From: Kiritimatiellia bacterium
GTDB lineage: Bacteria > Verrucomicrobiota > Kiritimatiellia > RFP12 > UBA1067
Assembly: GCA_016296065.1 (NCBI GenBank)
Contig: JAEDKA010000034.1
Span: 1 to 38,575, forward strand
Direction: 5' to 3'
DNA: 38,575 nucleotides
Part shown: positions 1 through 9,524 of the stretch, one piece after another
Layout: each line of letters opens with the position of its first letter
Position numbering within the stretch: the stretch's first letter is position 1
The notes under the pieces: generated by a model
Told to the model about the DNA's origin: nothing
The model's database searches: none
What the model saw: the letters and a program-made list of their open reading frames with translations, nothing else
Translations under genes and position numbers: made by a program

Positions 1-63
1 ACTGGACAGAGCGACGGTTTCCTAAACCGTAGGTTCCGGGTTCGATTCCCGGCAGCCCCACCA
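1..63 (+). tRNA. tRNA-Arg (anticodon CCT), 3' part
   Basis: The window opens inside a tRNA. From the 3' half of the D arm onward I see the anticodon stem ACGGT/ACCGT around a seven-base loop TTCCTAA (anticodon CCT), a short variable loop, the T arm CCGGG-TTCGATT-CCCGG, the acceptor strand CAGCCCC, discriminator A, and a genomically encoded CCA at 61-63. The 5' acceptor strand and most of the D arm lie outside the window. CCT decodes AGG arginine codons. Confidence 0.93.
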
Positions 64-128
64 GAGGTCCTGTTTACAAAAGGGATGCTCGATGTTTTAC
101 GAAATGGATCGTCGGTGCCGCTCGTTTA

Positions 129-137
129 TGGTATCAT
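129..137 (+). promoter_or_regulatory. Extended -10 promoter (TGGTATCAT) for the glycosidase gene
   Basis: TGGTATCAT lies 35 nt before the chosen ATG at 173 and matches the TGGTATAAT word used throughout the window, with one change in the hexamer. It leaves room for a leader with the ribosome-binding site TGGAG at 160-164. Confidence 0.55.
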
Positions 138-172
138 TTAGGCATCCAAACGAAAACTGTGGAGTCAGCACT

Positions 173-3100
173 ATGAAAAAGACAATACCGTTTATGGCTG
201 TGGCGCTTGTGTGCGCTGCGCTTCTTGCGCGGGCGGACGTCGTTTCGCGCGACATCGGCGACCCCGTGCTCAACGCCTGGAAGGCGGGCGAATGGGTGAC
301 CTGCGGCGGCGAGATCGTTCCGCTTGACGAGCGTCCGTCCGACCCGGCCGCGCCCAAGGACGCGAAGGCGCTCAGGCTCAAGGTCAACTATCTTCCCAAG
401 AAGTTCGGCGGATGGAACGCCGCGCCTGTGGTCAACACCTTCCCCGGCACTCCCGTCAAGCTGACGGCGTGGATGCGCCTCGGCAACGACGTCTCCACTC
501 CGTTCGAGTGGAGCTTCGAGGACGCGACGGGCAAGAAGTTCAAGGTGCAGTTCAAGGACGCCGGCGGGCAGAAGCTCGAGCTCACGCGCGAGTGGAAGGC
601 CGTCGTCGCCGAGTTCCCGAAGGACATCACCCCTCCGGTCAAGCTCACCGAGGTCGCCCAGAACAACTGGGGCGCGGACCAGAATCCGAACCCCTGGTCG
701 CGCATCCTCGACGTCTACGACCTCCGCCTCCATACGGAAATGGCCGGAATCGACGTCGCGGACCGTCCGTGCGGACTTTCCGTCAACTATCCCGCCGAGG
801 GCGCGATCTACTACCTCGGCGTCGACAAGCCGGTGTTCACCATCTCCGCCTACAGCTGGACTGGCGGCGAGAACGTGATCCGCTTCGAGGCGAAGACGAT
901 CGACGTGAACGGCAAGGAGACGCCGTTCGAGATTGCGCCGCTCGCCGTCAACGGATCGGCGATGCGCGAGATCGCGCTCCCCGTCGCGTATCCCTCCGCC
1001 AGCAAGGTCGTCATCAAGGCGACGGGCTTCCCGAAGAGCGTCGAGCTTTCGAGCCGCTACGTCATGTGCCTCCCCCACCGCGAGTGGCGCGGCGACGAGC
1101 AGAAGAACAGCATCTACGGAATCAACATCCACGGCGGAATGTACGCCGGCTACGAGCTCTGGGGCCGTCTCGGCTTCGCGTGGATACGCGACTACGCCTA
1201 TACGTTCGACTGGATGAAGGCCGCGCGCGGAACGGGCGACTACGGCGGGTGGCCGTGGTATCCGAAGCTCATCGGCGGCGCGGAGAAGGCCGGACTCATG
1301 ACGCTCGCGTGCATGGTCGGCGCGCCGCGCTTCCCCAAGGACGTCAAGCCTGGCGACCCGACGCTCGAACCCAGCCTCGAATGGCGCCGCGACATCGCGC
1401 ACGCCGTCGTCTCCATGCCGACGATCCCCGCCTTCGAGCTCGACAACGAGCTTGACCTCCGCATGCAGGTTCCGTACGAAAACTACAAGGAGGGCTACGC
1501 CGAGTACCACAGGGTCTTCGGCGAGGTCATCAAGGCCTGCCGCCCCGACGCACAGGTCGCGAGCGAAGGCTCCGCAGGCGTTCTCGTGAGCCGCGTGGAG
1601 CAGCTCGTCAAGGACGGCAAGTTCAAGAACATCGACGTCGTGAACGGACACCACTACTGCGGCGTGCGCGCGCCGGAGCTCGCGTCCGACAACCTCAACA
1701 CCGGCATGGCGAAGGCCGGACGCAATCCGCTTCTCGACGTCTGGAAGAAGTTCCGCGCCGCAGCCGACGCGGATGGAGTCCACCGCCAGACGTGGCTCAC
1801 CGAGTGGGGCTTCGACACGCTCGCCGTGCACATCGTCACAGAGGAGGAGCAGGCCGCCTATCTGCAGCGCGAGTGGCTGCTCGGCATGCAGGCCGGACTC
1901 GACAAGATGTTCTGGTACTGGAACTGGGACACGACCGGCAAGCCGAAGGTGTTCTTCGACGGATGCGGACTCTACGACGGCCAGAAGTATCCGAAGCCTT
2001 CCGCCTGCGCGTTCGCGACGCTCCGCTCTTACATCCCCGGACCCTACCGCTACGTCGGCTACGCGACGCCCGCGCCCAACATGCTCGTCCAGATGGTCGA
2101 AGCCGAGGGCAAGCTCCTCGCCGCGGCGTTCAAGGTCGACATCGATGGGGCGGACCCGACGATCGACGATCCGAAGGCAGAGAAGATCACCGACATGTTC
2201 GGCCACGAGCTGAAGCGCGGCAGGCGCACGCTCCGCGTCGCGCCGACGTGGTACGTCGGGCTCGACAAGTCCTGCGACTGGCTCAAGGCGTGCCCGCTCG
2301 ACATCGAGAGCGACCGCTACATCCGCACCCGCGCTGGCGACTCCTTCGTCGTCAAGCCGGCCAAGGCCGACGGCGCGAAGTACTCCGTCGAGGTCCCGAA
2401 GGGCTGGACGGCCTCTGCCGCGGCCGACGGAAGCATCACGGTCTCCATTCCGGAAGATCAGGACGACGACAACTACGCCGCGACGTTCGTCGGCAAGGTC
2501 AACGGCGTCGAGAAGCGTATTGCGCTCGACATCGACGTGTTCCCCGCCGGATGGGACGAGAATGCGCCGCCGCCGAAGCTCCCGACTTCCTGCGAGTTCG
2601 CGAGGATCGACTCCTCCAAGATCAAGCTCGACGGCAAGCTGTCCGACTGGCCCGCGGCCAACAAGCTCCCCGCGTCCCTCTTCGGACTCAAGGAGGCCCG
2701 CGCGAAAGCGCATCTCTACGCCGGATGGAACGAGCAGGGGCTCTACCTCGCGCTTGACGTCCGCGACTCCAAGTGCGTCGCGACCGACCCCGAGTGGTTC
2801 TGGAGCGGAGCCGACTGCTTCGAGATCGGCGTCGACACGGCGTTCGACCAGAAGGGCGAGCGCACTTACGCCGAAACCGACCGCCACTACTGGATGTGCC
2901 CGGTCCGCAAGGAAAACCGCCTCTACGTCGGCCGCTGGGGCCACGACGGCGCGAAGATCGCGAAGGACGACGAGCTGAAGTCCTCGGTCCGCACCGCGCT
3001 CGTCAAGACGGACAAGGGCTACACCGCCGAGATGTTCTTCCCCGCCTCCGAACTCAAGGGCTGGAAGGGCAAGGCCGGACAGAAGATCGGCTTCGCGTCC

Positions 3101-3211
3101 ACTCTAGTCATCCAGGGCAAGTTCATGGAGGACGACGTCTCCTGGCCGATCGTGCGCAAGTTTGCGCCGTTCGCGAAGGCCGGACACTGGGGAACAGTCA
3201 CGCTTAAGTAA
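173..3211 (+). CDS. Secreted clan GH-A-like glycoside hydrolase with CBM9-like C-terminal domain
   Basis: About 1012 residues, probably cutting plant or host glycans outside the cytoplasm. An upstream in-frame ATG at 92 exists, but the start at 173 follows a TGGAG site and begins a clear signal peptide (MKKT, hydrophobic core, ending near ARA-D). Residues about 25-330 look like beta-sandwich domains. About 330-680 resembles a (beta/alpha)8 barrel with the clan GH-A pattern: N-E (E426, in ELDNELD) as likely acid/base and E544 (in WLTEWG) as likely nucleophile, plus aromatic-rich WYWNWD after it. About 830-1012 resembles a CBM9/DOMON-like sugar-binding domain (DGKLSDW, then LYLALDVRD, and GFASTLVIQ). 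The exact GH family (GH39/GH5-like) cannot be fixed by eye. The next secreted gene follows after 26 nt with no terminator, suggesting co-transcription. Confidence 0.8.
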   Translation: MKKTIPFMAVALVCAALLARADVVSRDIGDPVLNAWKAGEWVTCGGEIVPLDERPSDPAAPKDAKALRLKVNYLPKKFGGWNAAPVVNTFPGTPVKLTAWMRLGNDVSTPFEWSFEDATGKKFKVQFKDAGGQKLELTREWKAVVAEFPKDITPPVKLTEVAQNNWGADQNPNPWSRILDVYDLRLHTEMAGIDVADRPCGLSVNYPAEGAIYYLGVDKPVFTISAYSWTGGENVIRFEAKTIDVNGKETPFEIAPLAVNGSAMREIALPVAYPSASKVVIKATGFPKSVELSSRYVMCLPHREWRGDEQKNSIYGINIHGGMYAGYELWGRLGFAWIRDYAYTFDWMKAARGTGDYGGWPWYPKLIGGAEKAGLMTLACMVGAPRFPKDVKPGDPTLEPSLEWRRDIAHAVVSMPTIPAFELDNELDLRMQVPYENYKEGYAEYHRVFGEVIKACRPDAQVASEGSAGVLVSRVEQLVKDGKFKNIDVVNGHHYCGVRAPELASDNLNTGMAKAGRNPLLDVWKKFRAAADADGVHRQTWLTEWGFDTLAVHIVTEEEQAAYLQREWLLGMQAGLDKMFWYWNWDTTGKPKVFFDGCGLYDGQKYPKPSACAFATLRSYIPGPYRYVGYATPAPNMLVQMVEAEGKLLAAAFKVDIDGADPTIDDPKAEKITDMFGHELKRGRRTLRVAPTWYVGLDKSCDWLKACPLDIESDRYIRTRAGDSFVVKPAKADGAKYSVEVPKGWTASAAADGSITVSIPEDQDDDNYAATFVGKVNGVEKRIALDIDVFPAGWDENAPPPKLPTSCEFARIDSSKIKLDGKLSDWPAANKLPASLFGLKEARAKAHLYAGWNEQGLYLALDVRDSKCVATDPEWFWSGADCFEIGVDTAFDQKGERTYAETDRHYWMCPVRKENRLYVGRWGHDGAKIAKDDELKSSVRTALVKTDKGYTAEMFFPASELKGWKGKAGQKIGFASTLVIQGKFMEDDVSWPIVRKFAPFAKAGHWGTVTLK

Positions 3212-3237
3212 CATAAAAGAAAAAAGGGGATAATCCA

Positions 3238-4584
3238 ATGAAATCGCTTATTATAGCGGCCGCGTCGATCGCGGCCTTCCAGACCCTCGCACTCGAATAC
3301 CACTGGCGCGGCGGAGAACCGGGGACAGTCCCCGACGGACAGGGTGTCGCGAACCTCAGCGGAGACTGGCACACTGCCGACAACTGGACCGACGCCTCCG
3401 GCTCGCCGATCGGCGACTATCCGCGCAAGGCTGGCGATGTCGCGGTGTTCCACGGCATGGCGCACGGCGGGTATGCGCGAATCGACGCGGCCGATTCCAT
3501 CGAAATCGACGAGATACGCTTCGCCGAAGGCATGACGACGGTCGCATGCGCCGCGAATGCCCATGTCGCGGTCGGACGGATGACTTTCGGCGAAAAGGCG
3601 ACGTTCTCCTATGTGTCGTCGGACTACGATAGCTTCACGCCTCCGACCGACTTTACAATCGGGAACAGGGACGACCTCCTTGTCAAGGACGCCGAAGGAA
3701 ACTACGGTGCCTTCAAGGGCGGCACTTGTGCGAAGAATTGGGCAACAGCCAACATCGGCAACCGCATGTCGATTTCTATCGACGAGAACGGGAAGCTCAT
3801 TGTAAATCAGGGACAGGGTGGCCTAATGAGCATCGATATTAACGGTGACACCGTTCGAGATGATCTCTTCGGCGTGTTCTTCGGCAACTGGGGCGACTTC
3901 CGCGGAATCAACTACAACAACGGCGGCGCATGGAAGTACACCATCCCCGGCGGTCTTCTCGGTTCGGTTAACGCCATCAGCCATGTCGGCAGACCTTCGG
4001 ACGGCAAGCAGGGGAGCATCTGCACGCTTGGCGCGGACCTCTACTGCCTGCCCAACAACAACGGCACCGACGGATCGATAATCTACTTCCGCTCGCTCGT
4101 CGACGCGACTGCGTTCGTGCAGTCCGGATACGGCACGACGGTTCTCTTCGACGACCACTCGTCCGAGACGAACGACTACTACGTGACGTCCGGCACGCTC
4201 CGCCTCGGCGGGGACGTTTGCAACGGCAGCGTCGACAACGTCGAGCAGTGGCCGTGCAAATTCGGCTCGGGAGACATCCATGTCGCTTGGAGCGGAAAGC
4301 TCGAGTTCGGCTGCAACGACGTAATGCCGAAGAAGCTGCCCGGATGCATCTACGTCAATTCCTACGGCGGCAACGGCAATCTCTACGGAAAGATCGTGCT
4401 CGGTAGCGGCATCGAGGCGAAGGCCGAGCGCGTGTACGTCGACGGGCGTCCGCTTCGCTGCGGGAAGTGGGGTTCCTCTGCGGCGAAGGCGCTCGACTCG
4501 TCCGTGAACGCTGAAGATAAAATCTTCTCCGGCGCGGGCATACTGACGATTCCGAGCCACGCCACAATCATCAAGATCAGGTAG
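3238..4584 (+). CDS. Secreted beta-helix/autotransporter-passenger-like protein of unknown function
   Basis: 448 residues with a short signal peptide (MKSLIIAAASIAAFQTLA). AGGGG precedes the start. The N-terminal part has a W-rich motif (SGDWHTADNW, then YPRKAGDVAVF) typical of large beta-helical surface proteins. A related motif recurs in the C-terminal part of the giant protein downstream (WEDPANW, then RSANVSFNDAGD). Around residues 315-330 there is a PATR-like strand signature (VTSGTLRLGGD). The C-terminus (VYVDGRPLRCGKWG, then FSGAGILTI) resembles the end cap of autotransporter-associated repeat proteins. No catalytic residues or membrane barrel are visible, so the role may be adhesion or glycan binding. 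It is followed by a strong terminator and is probably the last gene of a two-gene unit with the glycosidase. Confidence 0.65.
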   Translation: MKSLIIAAASIAAFQTLALEYHWRGGEPGTVPDGQGVANLSGDWHTADNWTDASGSPIGDYPRKAGDVAVFHGMAHGGYARIDAADSIEIDEIRFAEGMTTVACAANAHVAVGRMTFGEKATFSYVSSDYDSFTPPTDFTIGNRDDLLVKDAEGNYGAFKGGTCAKNWATANIGNRMSISIDENGKLIVNQGQGGLMSIDINGDTVRDDLFGVFFGNWGDFRGINYNNGGAWKYTIPGGLLGSVNAISHVGRPSDGKQGSICTLGADLYCLPNNNGTDGSIIYFRSLVDATAFVQSGYGTTVLFDDHSSETNDYYVTSGTLRLGGDVCNGSVDNVEQWPCKFGSGDIHVAWSGKLEFGCNDVMPKKLPGCIYVNSYGGNGNLYGKIVLGSGIEAKAERVYVDGRPLRCGKWGSSAAKALDSSVNAEDKIFSGAGILTIPSHATIIKIR

Positions 4585-4625
4585 CGTCCGCCCGCAGGGC
4601 GACAAAGATTTTCTCAATATCCCCT

Positions 4626-4670
4626 CAATGCCGCGCCTCCACCGTCTGTTGGAGTCGCGGCATTGTTTTT
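4626..4670 (+). terminator. Strong intrinsic terminator
   Basis: A perfect 10-bp stem (CAATGCCGCG at 4626-4635 with CGCGGCATTG at 4656-4665) continues, after one mismatch, into 5 more pairs (CTCCA/TGGAG). It is followed directly by five T at 4666-4670. This is the clearest rho-independent terminator in the window and ends the first secreted-protein unit. Confidence 0.9.
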
Positions 4671-4718
4671 CGTCAGTTTAATTGGCGGACGAAAAAGCAG
4701 TTTTAGTTAGTTGGATTG

Positions 4719-4727
4719 TGCTATAAT
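4719..4727 (+). promoter_or_regulatory. Extended -10 promoter (TGCTATAAT) for the giant surface protein
   Basis: TGCTATAAT stands 64 nt before the ATG at 4792 in an AT-rich stretch just after the terminator. The leader contains a run of G and a run of C (4742-4765, GGGGGCGG/CCCCC) that could form a small hairpin, and then AGGAG. Confidence 0.8.
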
Positions 4728-4791
4728 AGGAACATAATGTTAGGGGGCGGCTTATCGTCACCCCCGTCAGTGCAAAAATAAGGAGATGCGA

Positions 4792-7700
4792 ATGTCTGAG
4801 AAAATCATTGCCGCGCTTGCGGTTTTGTCGGTCGCCGTCGCATTTGCGGACGTGCCTGAACTCGCCGTCGGATATGCCGACGGGGACAACGCCGATTTCA
4901 GTCCGGCACTTTCGTGGACCGCGGTCGATTCGCCGCTGACGCTTCAGCGCGCGGAGTGGGCGGACGGCGCGTTCGCAGACATCGCAACGCTTGAGCCCAA
5001 CGTCGGCACCTACAATGACGATTCCGCTCCCGTCGGAGTGCCCTGCAGGTATCGCCTTGTCTCCGGCGAAGAGGCCGGCGAGCCAGTCGAGTTCAGGCGT
5101 ATCGGGAAACTCTCCGTCCCCATGGAGTCCGTGTTCTGGACCGGTGTCGACAAGACCCAGGGGTGGTATAAAGAGGGCACCAACGCCTTCGACGGGGATA
5201 CGACGACGCATCCGGATCTGGCCGACGGCTCGTCAGGCGTCTCGAAGGTCGGCGTCGATTTCGGGAGACCCATGCCGCACCTTGCGATAGTCAGGGTTCA
5301 TACCCGTCCGGGCGATCACAGCGACCGCGCCAGCGGCACCGTTGCGTACGGGAGCATGCGCAGCGGCGAGGCGTTGAAGGTATCTGCGAACGCAGATCTG
5401 GACACCCCCATCACCGACCCCCTGCCCGCAGTCGGGGCAAATGTCAACGCGTGGTTCCAGATGCCCGTTGTCGGACCAGAGGCATATCGTTCCTATTATC
5501 TGACTGCGACCAACGGCAATCTTACCGAGATCGAGTTCTACGGTTGGTACGAGCAATTCGCCGTAGAGACGGAACTTGTGGAGGTTGACGAATGTACAGC
5601 CGTGCTCTCGCCGAAGCTCACGTGGTTCGCGTCGTCGCAGGTAACGGTTCAGCGCAGCGAAAGCGCTGAAGGTCCGTGGACGGATGTCGCCGAATTCCCA
5701 GCTGGGGTGGGAGTCTGGCTCGACACTCCCGCGCCGGCCGGAAAGGTTCGCTGGTACCGCGTCACCGATGGCGAGCATAGTGGCGCGCCGGTAAAGGTTG
5801 TCGGAGTGCGCAAGCTCTCGACGGATGGATACACCGTGATCAGCGACGGCAATTTCACTGTCTCCGACTGGGGCAAGCCTCCGTCCAACGCGTTCTCCGG
5901 CAATCTGGAGCGCGATTCCTATCCCGACGGCGATCCGAAGCATTCGCCGAAGATCGGCATCGACTTCGGGGAGGCGACGAACCATGTCGCATGGGCAAGG
6001 GCCTTCCCTCGCTTCGTGAATAACGCCCAAGGGCGCATGAACGGACTTGTGATCCACGGCATCGACGAAGGATTCAATTCCAATACCACAAACGCCGAAG
6101 AGACGACATGGACGTCGCTCGGCACGCCGATTTCGCTTCCGCTCCATGGTGTATCCGCCATCAAGTGGTACAACATCCCCGTCAACGCCAGCAAGGCCTA
6201 CCGCGCGTACTATTTTGACGGGGCAGAAAACGGAAACGTCGTGGAACTTGAGTTCTACGGCTGGGCCGATTCCGACATCGAGGCCGCGGCGTCCGTCGCG
6301 GACCCCGTCGAGCCGATGCTTAGGCTGTCATTCGACATGAGCAGCGGTACGCCCGAGAAGCCGCGCGTCGCGTATGTCGTCGGAGGCATGCTCAACGGCA
6401 AGGCGAAGCTTCAGCGCGCGACGTACGAGTATGGTCCGTGGACGACCATCGCGGAGGGCCTCAACGGCGTCGGAACGGTAGAAGACAATTTCCTCTCCGT
6501 GCCCTACGGAACGAAGCTGTTCTACCGCGTCGTTACGGATGACGCGTCGTCGAACGTTCTTGCGACATACAAGATGCGCAGGCTTGAGGTCGATACGGCG
6601 CAGGTGTTCGGTCCGACGAGAGATGATTGCGTCCCGCCTGGCACCTGGTACAATTCCGGAAGCGTCGCTATGTTCGACGGAAACCTCAACTCGTATGGAG
6701 ATTACCCCTATTCCCATTACCGCGCCGGAGTTGACTTCGGCGAGGCGACGAACTTTGTCGCGCACATGCGCATCTACCCGCGTCACGACGCGGACTACAG
6801 GGCGCGCGTACGCGACGTGGTGTTCTCCGGCAGCGACTATTCAGGCGAACGCATCATGGGCGAGGAGTATTTGGACTCCTTTGGGACTGCGCTGACCGAT
6901 CCGTGCGTCGATAAATACGGATATCTCGGCTGGTACGACCTGCCGGTGGCGAATCCCGCGGCCTACCGTACCTACTTCATCTCCCGTTGGGGCAACAACG
7001 GCTTCTACGGCAACATCGCCGAGGTCCAGCTTTACGGCTGGACGGCGGATGACATCGGGGAGTCCGCGTCCGGCGATCTCCACGTCCGCATGTTGTACGC
7101 ACCCGATGAGAACGGAATCTATCGTCCGAATCTTGTCTGGAACGGATTCGACCTTCCGGAAGGCACGACGGTGGTCGTGCAGCGCGCCGCGACCATGTAC
7201 GGTCCGTGGGAAGATTTCTCAGAGGAGCTTTCCGAGGGTGCCACGGAATACGTTGACGGCAGCGAGTCCGTCGTCGGCAAGTCGTTTGCGTACAGGCTTA
7301 AGATATCGGCTGGTGACGATGTCTCGTATTCCGATGCGTGTAGGGGCGCCGGCATCAAAAAGATATCAACGGAAGGTCAGGAGATTTTCTTCTTCGGCAC
7401 GCCCTGGGCGAACATAGATGCCATCAAGGGCCCTGCCGCTTTTGACGGCGATATAAATACGTACACCGACTTCAATGTTCCTTCCAAGGTCGGCGTTGAT
7501 TTCGGCGCTGCCACAAATCATGTGTCGCTCGTCCGCGTCTATCCGCGCAATGGTTACCTGTACAGGCTTAATGGCGCGGCCGTGTACGGCAGCAACGACG
7601 AAGCAGCAACAGAAGGAGCGGATGCCGTCACAACGGGAGATGCGGCGCTTTGCCCCGGATTCTCCGGCGTATCGGAATTGAAATGGTACCAGTTCACGAT

Positions 7701-9174
7701 GTCCGACGATGCAACGGCGTACAGGACGTTCTATCTGTCCGGATTCTACGAATACTCCAATATCGCTGAGTGCGAGTTCTACGGATGGCAGGATGCGGGT
7801 ATTTCCGTGTCTGGCGTTACGAACGAAACCGGAATCGTGCTGACGGCGTCGGGTGTCGGCCTTGCCGAAGGCGACAGCGTCACGTTCGGCGTTGTCTATG
7901 TCGGACCCGGGGTCGAGCCCGACTTCGAGAACGCCACTACCTATACGGTGACGGCCGCGGACGGTGAGGCGACGCAGACCGTGGAGGCTGTGTTCGGCGC
8001 GAGGGCCGTCTTCTACGTGAAGAAGGGCGACGACTATGCCAGCGGCGAGCTCATCGTGAACGACAACGCCGGATATGGCTGGAAGCCCGACGCGACTGGC
8101 GAAAAGCTCTGGGAGGATCCCGCGAACTGGAACTGCTGGGCCAACGACGGCAAGAGGCATCTCGGTTATCCCGGCTATCTCGACACGCGTTCCGCGAACG
8201 TGTCGTTCAACGATGCAGGCGATGTCTCGGTCACGCTTTCTGCGACTTACACCGTCCGCGAGTTCTGGATCGACGGCAGCACGCAGAAGACGATCTCCTT
8301 CCACGGCAACGGAGCGGATACGAGCGGAATCGTCTGCGGCAACGGCACCTTCGTCCTCGGAACGAACAAGAACGTCACCTTCGACGCGATGTCGTTCACA
8401 TGCAACAACACGCGTCTCAAGGACAATGTTGAGATGACGCTCGCGAATGGGGCGAAGTTCTCGGTCGCGTGGTGGTTCTACGTGACGGGCGAGAACGCTG
8501 TTCTGCGTGTCGGTGCCGATAGCTTGCTGGAGACCTCAAGGAGCGATGTCTGGTGGGGGCTCATGCTGAACGGCAAGGACGCCTGGATCGACCTCGAGGG
8601 CAAGATTACCGCGCCGCGCGTGAGAATCGGCGTCACCAATGACAACGACAAGCCCGGGGGTGTCCATGATTACGCGCCGAAGGGCATCACCTTCCGCGGG
8701 AAGAGTCCGCTTCTCGAGTGCAGGTACGAACTCGTGTGCATGAACTCGTTCGGGGACGAGAAGGTTCCGGTCTTCGAGTTCATAGTGCCGGAGCAGGGAT
8801 ATGCCGAGCCGCCGGTGCGCACCGACAGCCAGAAGACAAGCGACATAGCGTTCCAGATGTTTGGGTCGCACTACCAGGGATGGAGCGATCCGATCATCGG
8901 GTCCGACGCGAAGGTTGCGTTCCACGTCTCGACCGATTCGCCTGTGTACGGAAAGCTTGCGGAGCGCGGAATCGACATGCCGCTCGTCCACTGGCCGGTG
9001 TACAACTCGAGCAGTCTCGGCGGCGGAATCGACAGGTCGCGCATCTTGCTGATGCGTAACGCAACTGCGTCGAAGCCGTCCGACTTCACGTACGGGTACG
9101 ATGCGGACAACAATGCGACGGCGATCTTCCTGCGAATCGACAAGTCGCGCGGAACGTCCGTTACCGTCAGGTAA
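4792..9174 (+). CDS. Giant secreted protein: four Fn3-like plus discoidin-like units and a beta-helix-like C-terminus
   Basis: 1460 residues. The start is ATG 4792, because AGGAG at 4781-4785 is 6 nt before it but directly abuts the other in-frame ATG at 4786. A signal peptide ends near AFA-D. Four units of about 230-260 residues follow (roughly 22-252, 253-490, 491-750, 751-998). Each has an Fn3-like half (LQR/VQR, GPW, FYRV or YRL) and a discoidin/F5-8C-like half (AFDGD, K/A-VGVDFG, R-YPR, VYGS, AYRTYY, ending EFYGW or LYGW). Residues about 1020-1460 are different and beta-rich, with the WEDPANW motif shared with the gene at 3238. Discoidin-like domains often bind glycans, so adhesion to a polysaccharide is likely but inferred. 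No enzyme motif was seen. It has its own promoter, and a tandem palindromic repeat follows its stop. Confidence 0.75.
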   Translation: MSEKIIAALAVLSVAVAFADVPELAVGYADGDNADFSPALSWTAVDSPLTLQRAEWADGAFADIATLEPNVGTYNDDSAPVGVPCRYRLVSGEEAGEPVEFRRIGKLSVPMESVFWTGVDKTQGWYKEGTNAFDGDTTTHPDLADGSSGVSKVGVDFGRPMPHLAIVRVHTRPGDHSDRASGTVAYGSMRSGEALKVSANADLDTPITDPLPAVGANVNAWFQMPVVGPEAYRSYYLTATNGNLTEIEFYGWYEQFAVETELVEVDECTAVLSPKLTWFASSQVTVQRSESAEGPWTDVAEFPAGVGVWLDTPAPAGKVRWYRVTDGEHSGAPVKVVGVRKLSTDGYTVISDGNFTVSDWGKPPSNAFSGNLERDSYPDGDPKHSPKIGIDFGEATNHVAWARAFPRFVNNAQGRMNGLVIHGIDEGFNSNTTNAEETTWTSLGTPISLPLHGVSAIKWYNIPVNASKAYRAYYFDGAENGNVVELEFYGWADSDIEAAASVADPVEPMLRLSFDMSSGTPEKPRVAYVVGGMLNGKAKLQRATYEYGPWTTIAEGLNGVGTVEDNFLSVPYGTKLFYRVVTDDASSNVLATYKMRRLEVDTAQVFGPTRDDCVPPGTWYNSGSVAMFDGNLNSYGDYPYSHYRAGVDFGEATNFVAHMRIYPRHDADYRARVRDVVFSGSDYSGERIMGEEYLDSFGTALTDPCVDKYGYLGWYDLPVANPAAYRTYFISRWGNNGFYGNIAEVQLYGWTADDIGESASGDLHVRMLYAPDENGIYRPNLVWNGFDLPEGTTVVVQRAATMYGPWEDFSEELSEGATEYVDGSESVVGKSFAYRLKISAGDDVSYSDACRGAGIKKISTEGQEIFFFGTPWANIDAIKGPAAFDGDINTYTDFNVPSKVGVDFGAATNHVSLVRVYPRNGYLYRLNGAAVYGSNDEAATEGADAVTTGDAALCPGFSGVSELKWYQFTMSDDATAYRTFYLSGFYEYSNIAECEFYGWQDAGISVSGVTNETGIVLTASGVGLAEGDSVTFGVVYVGPGVEPDFENATTYTVTAADGEATQTVEAVFGARAVFYVKKGDDYASGELIVNDNAGYGWKPDATGEKLWEDPANWNCWANDGKRHLGYPGYLDTRSANVSFNDAGDVSVTLSATYTVREFWIDGSTQKTISFHGNGADTSGIVCGNGTFVLGTNKNVTFDAMSFTCNNTRLKDNVEMTLANGAKFSVAWWFYVTGENAVLRVGADSLLETSRSDVWWGLMLNGKDAWIDLEGKITAPRVRIGVTNDNDKPGGVHDYAPKGITFRGKSPLLECRYELVCMNSFGDEKVPVFEFIVPEQGYAEPPVRTDSQKTSDIAFQMFGSHYQGWSDPIIGSDAKVAFHVSTDSPVYGKLAERGIDMPLVHWPVYNSSSLGGGIDRSRILLMRNATASKPSDFTYGYDADNNATAIFLRIDKSRGTSVTVR

Positions 9175-9185
9175 AGAGATCCGGC

Positions 9186-9277
9186 ACCTCGCGAGGTACC
9201 CTATGCCTACCTCGCGAGGTACCCTACGCCCACCTCGCGAGGTGCCCTATACCCGCCTCGCGAGGTACACTTAGTCG
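9186..9277. repeat. 23-bp tandem repeat, four copies, each with a palindromic core
   Basis: Four adjoining 23-bp units at 9186-9208, 9209-9231, 9232-9254 and 9255-9277. Units 1-3 contain the 12-bp perfect palindrome ACCTCGCGAGGT; unit 4 has GCCTCGCGAGGT. The rest of the unit (about ACCCTAYGCCC) is less conserved. The array starts 11 bp after the stop of the giant gene. Neither arm is followed by a T run, so it is not a typical terminator. Confidence 0.9.
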
Positions 9278-9412
9278 TTGCAGGCAAGGGTGCCGCTTTG
9301 CCGCGGAAGCCGGGCGATACGGTTGTCGTGCCGACGCAAAGAACGACACATGACAGGGAAACTTTCCGTAAACTCCAAAGGGGCGGGGATGGTGTATTCG
9401 GCGGCGGCGATT
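9278..9412. other. Noncoding stretch with no recognised feature
   Basis: Between the tandem repeat and the next promoter I see no convincing gene. The short open frames have no ribosome-binding site and no recognisable protein pattern. Confidence 0.5.
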
Positions 9413-9421
9413 TGGTATAAT
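9413..9421 (+). promoter_or_regulatory. Extended -10 promoter (TGGTATAAT) for the CesT-like gene
   Basis: TGGTATAAT lies 103 nt before the ATG at 9525. The hexamer 17 nt upstream does not resemble TTGACA, as expected of an extended -10 promoter. The leader ends with AAGGAG shortly before the start codon. Confidence 0.8.
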
Positions 9422-9524
9422 ATCTGTCAAACGCGAAGAATTTTGCGTAAGGGTGTGTAACCTTCCCACGCCTGACGTGTAGTTTTGGCGGAACGAAATG
9501 GAAATTTAAGAGCAAGGAGCAGAC

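Noticed and set aside
92..172. Start of the glycosidase gene at 92
   Set aside because: The extra 27 residues precede a complete signal peptide and would overlap the promoter word at 129-137. ATG 173 has a ribosome-binding site.
134..2944. A 936-residue open frame on the minus strand opposite the glycosidase gene
   Set aside because: It results from strong GC bias at third codon positions. The translation is rich in R, V, E and L without domains, has no ribosome-binding site, and the plus-strand protein has clear motifs.
9186..9277. Short CRISPR-like array or terminator
   Set aside because: The 11-bp parts between palindromes are similar to each other and too short for spacers; there is no T run and no cas gene.
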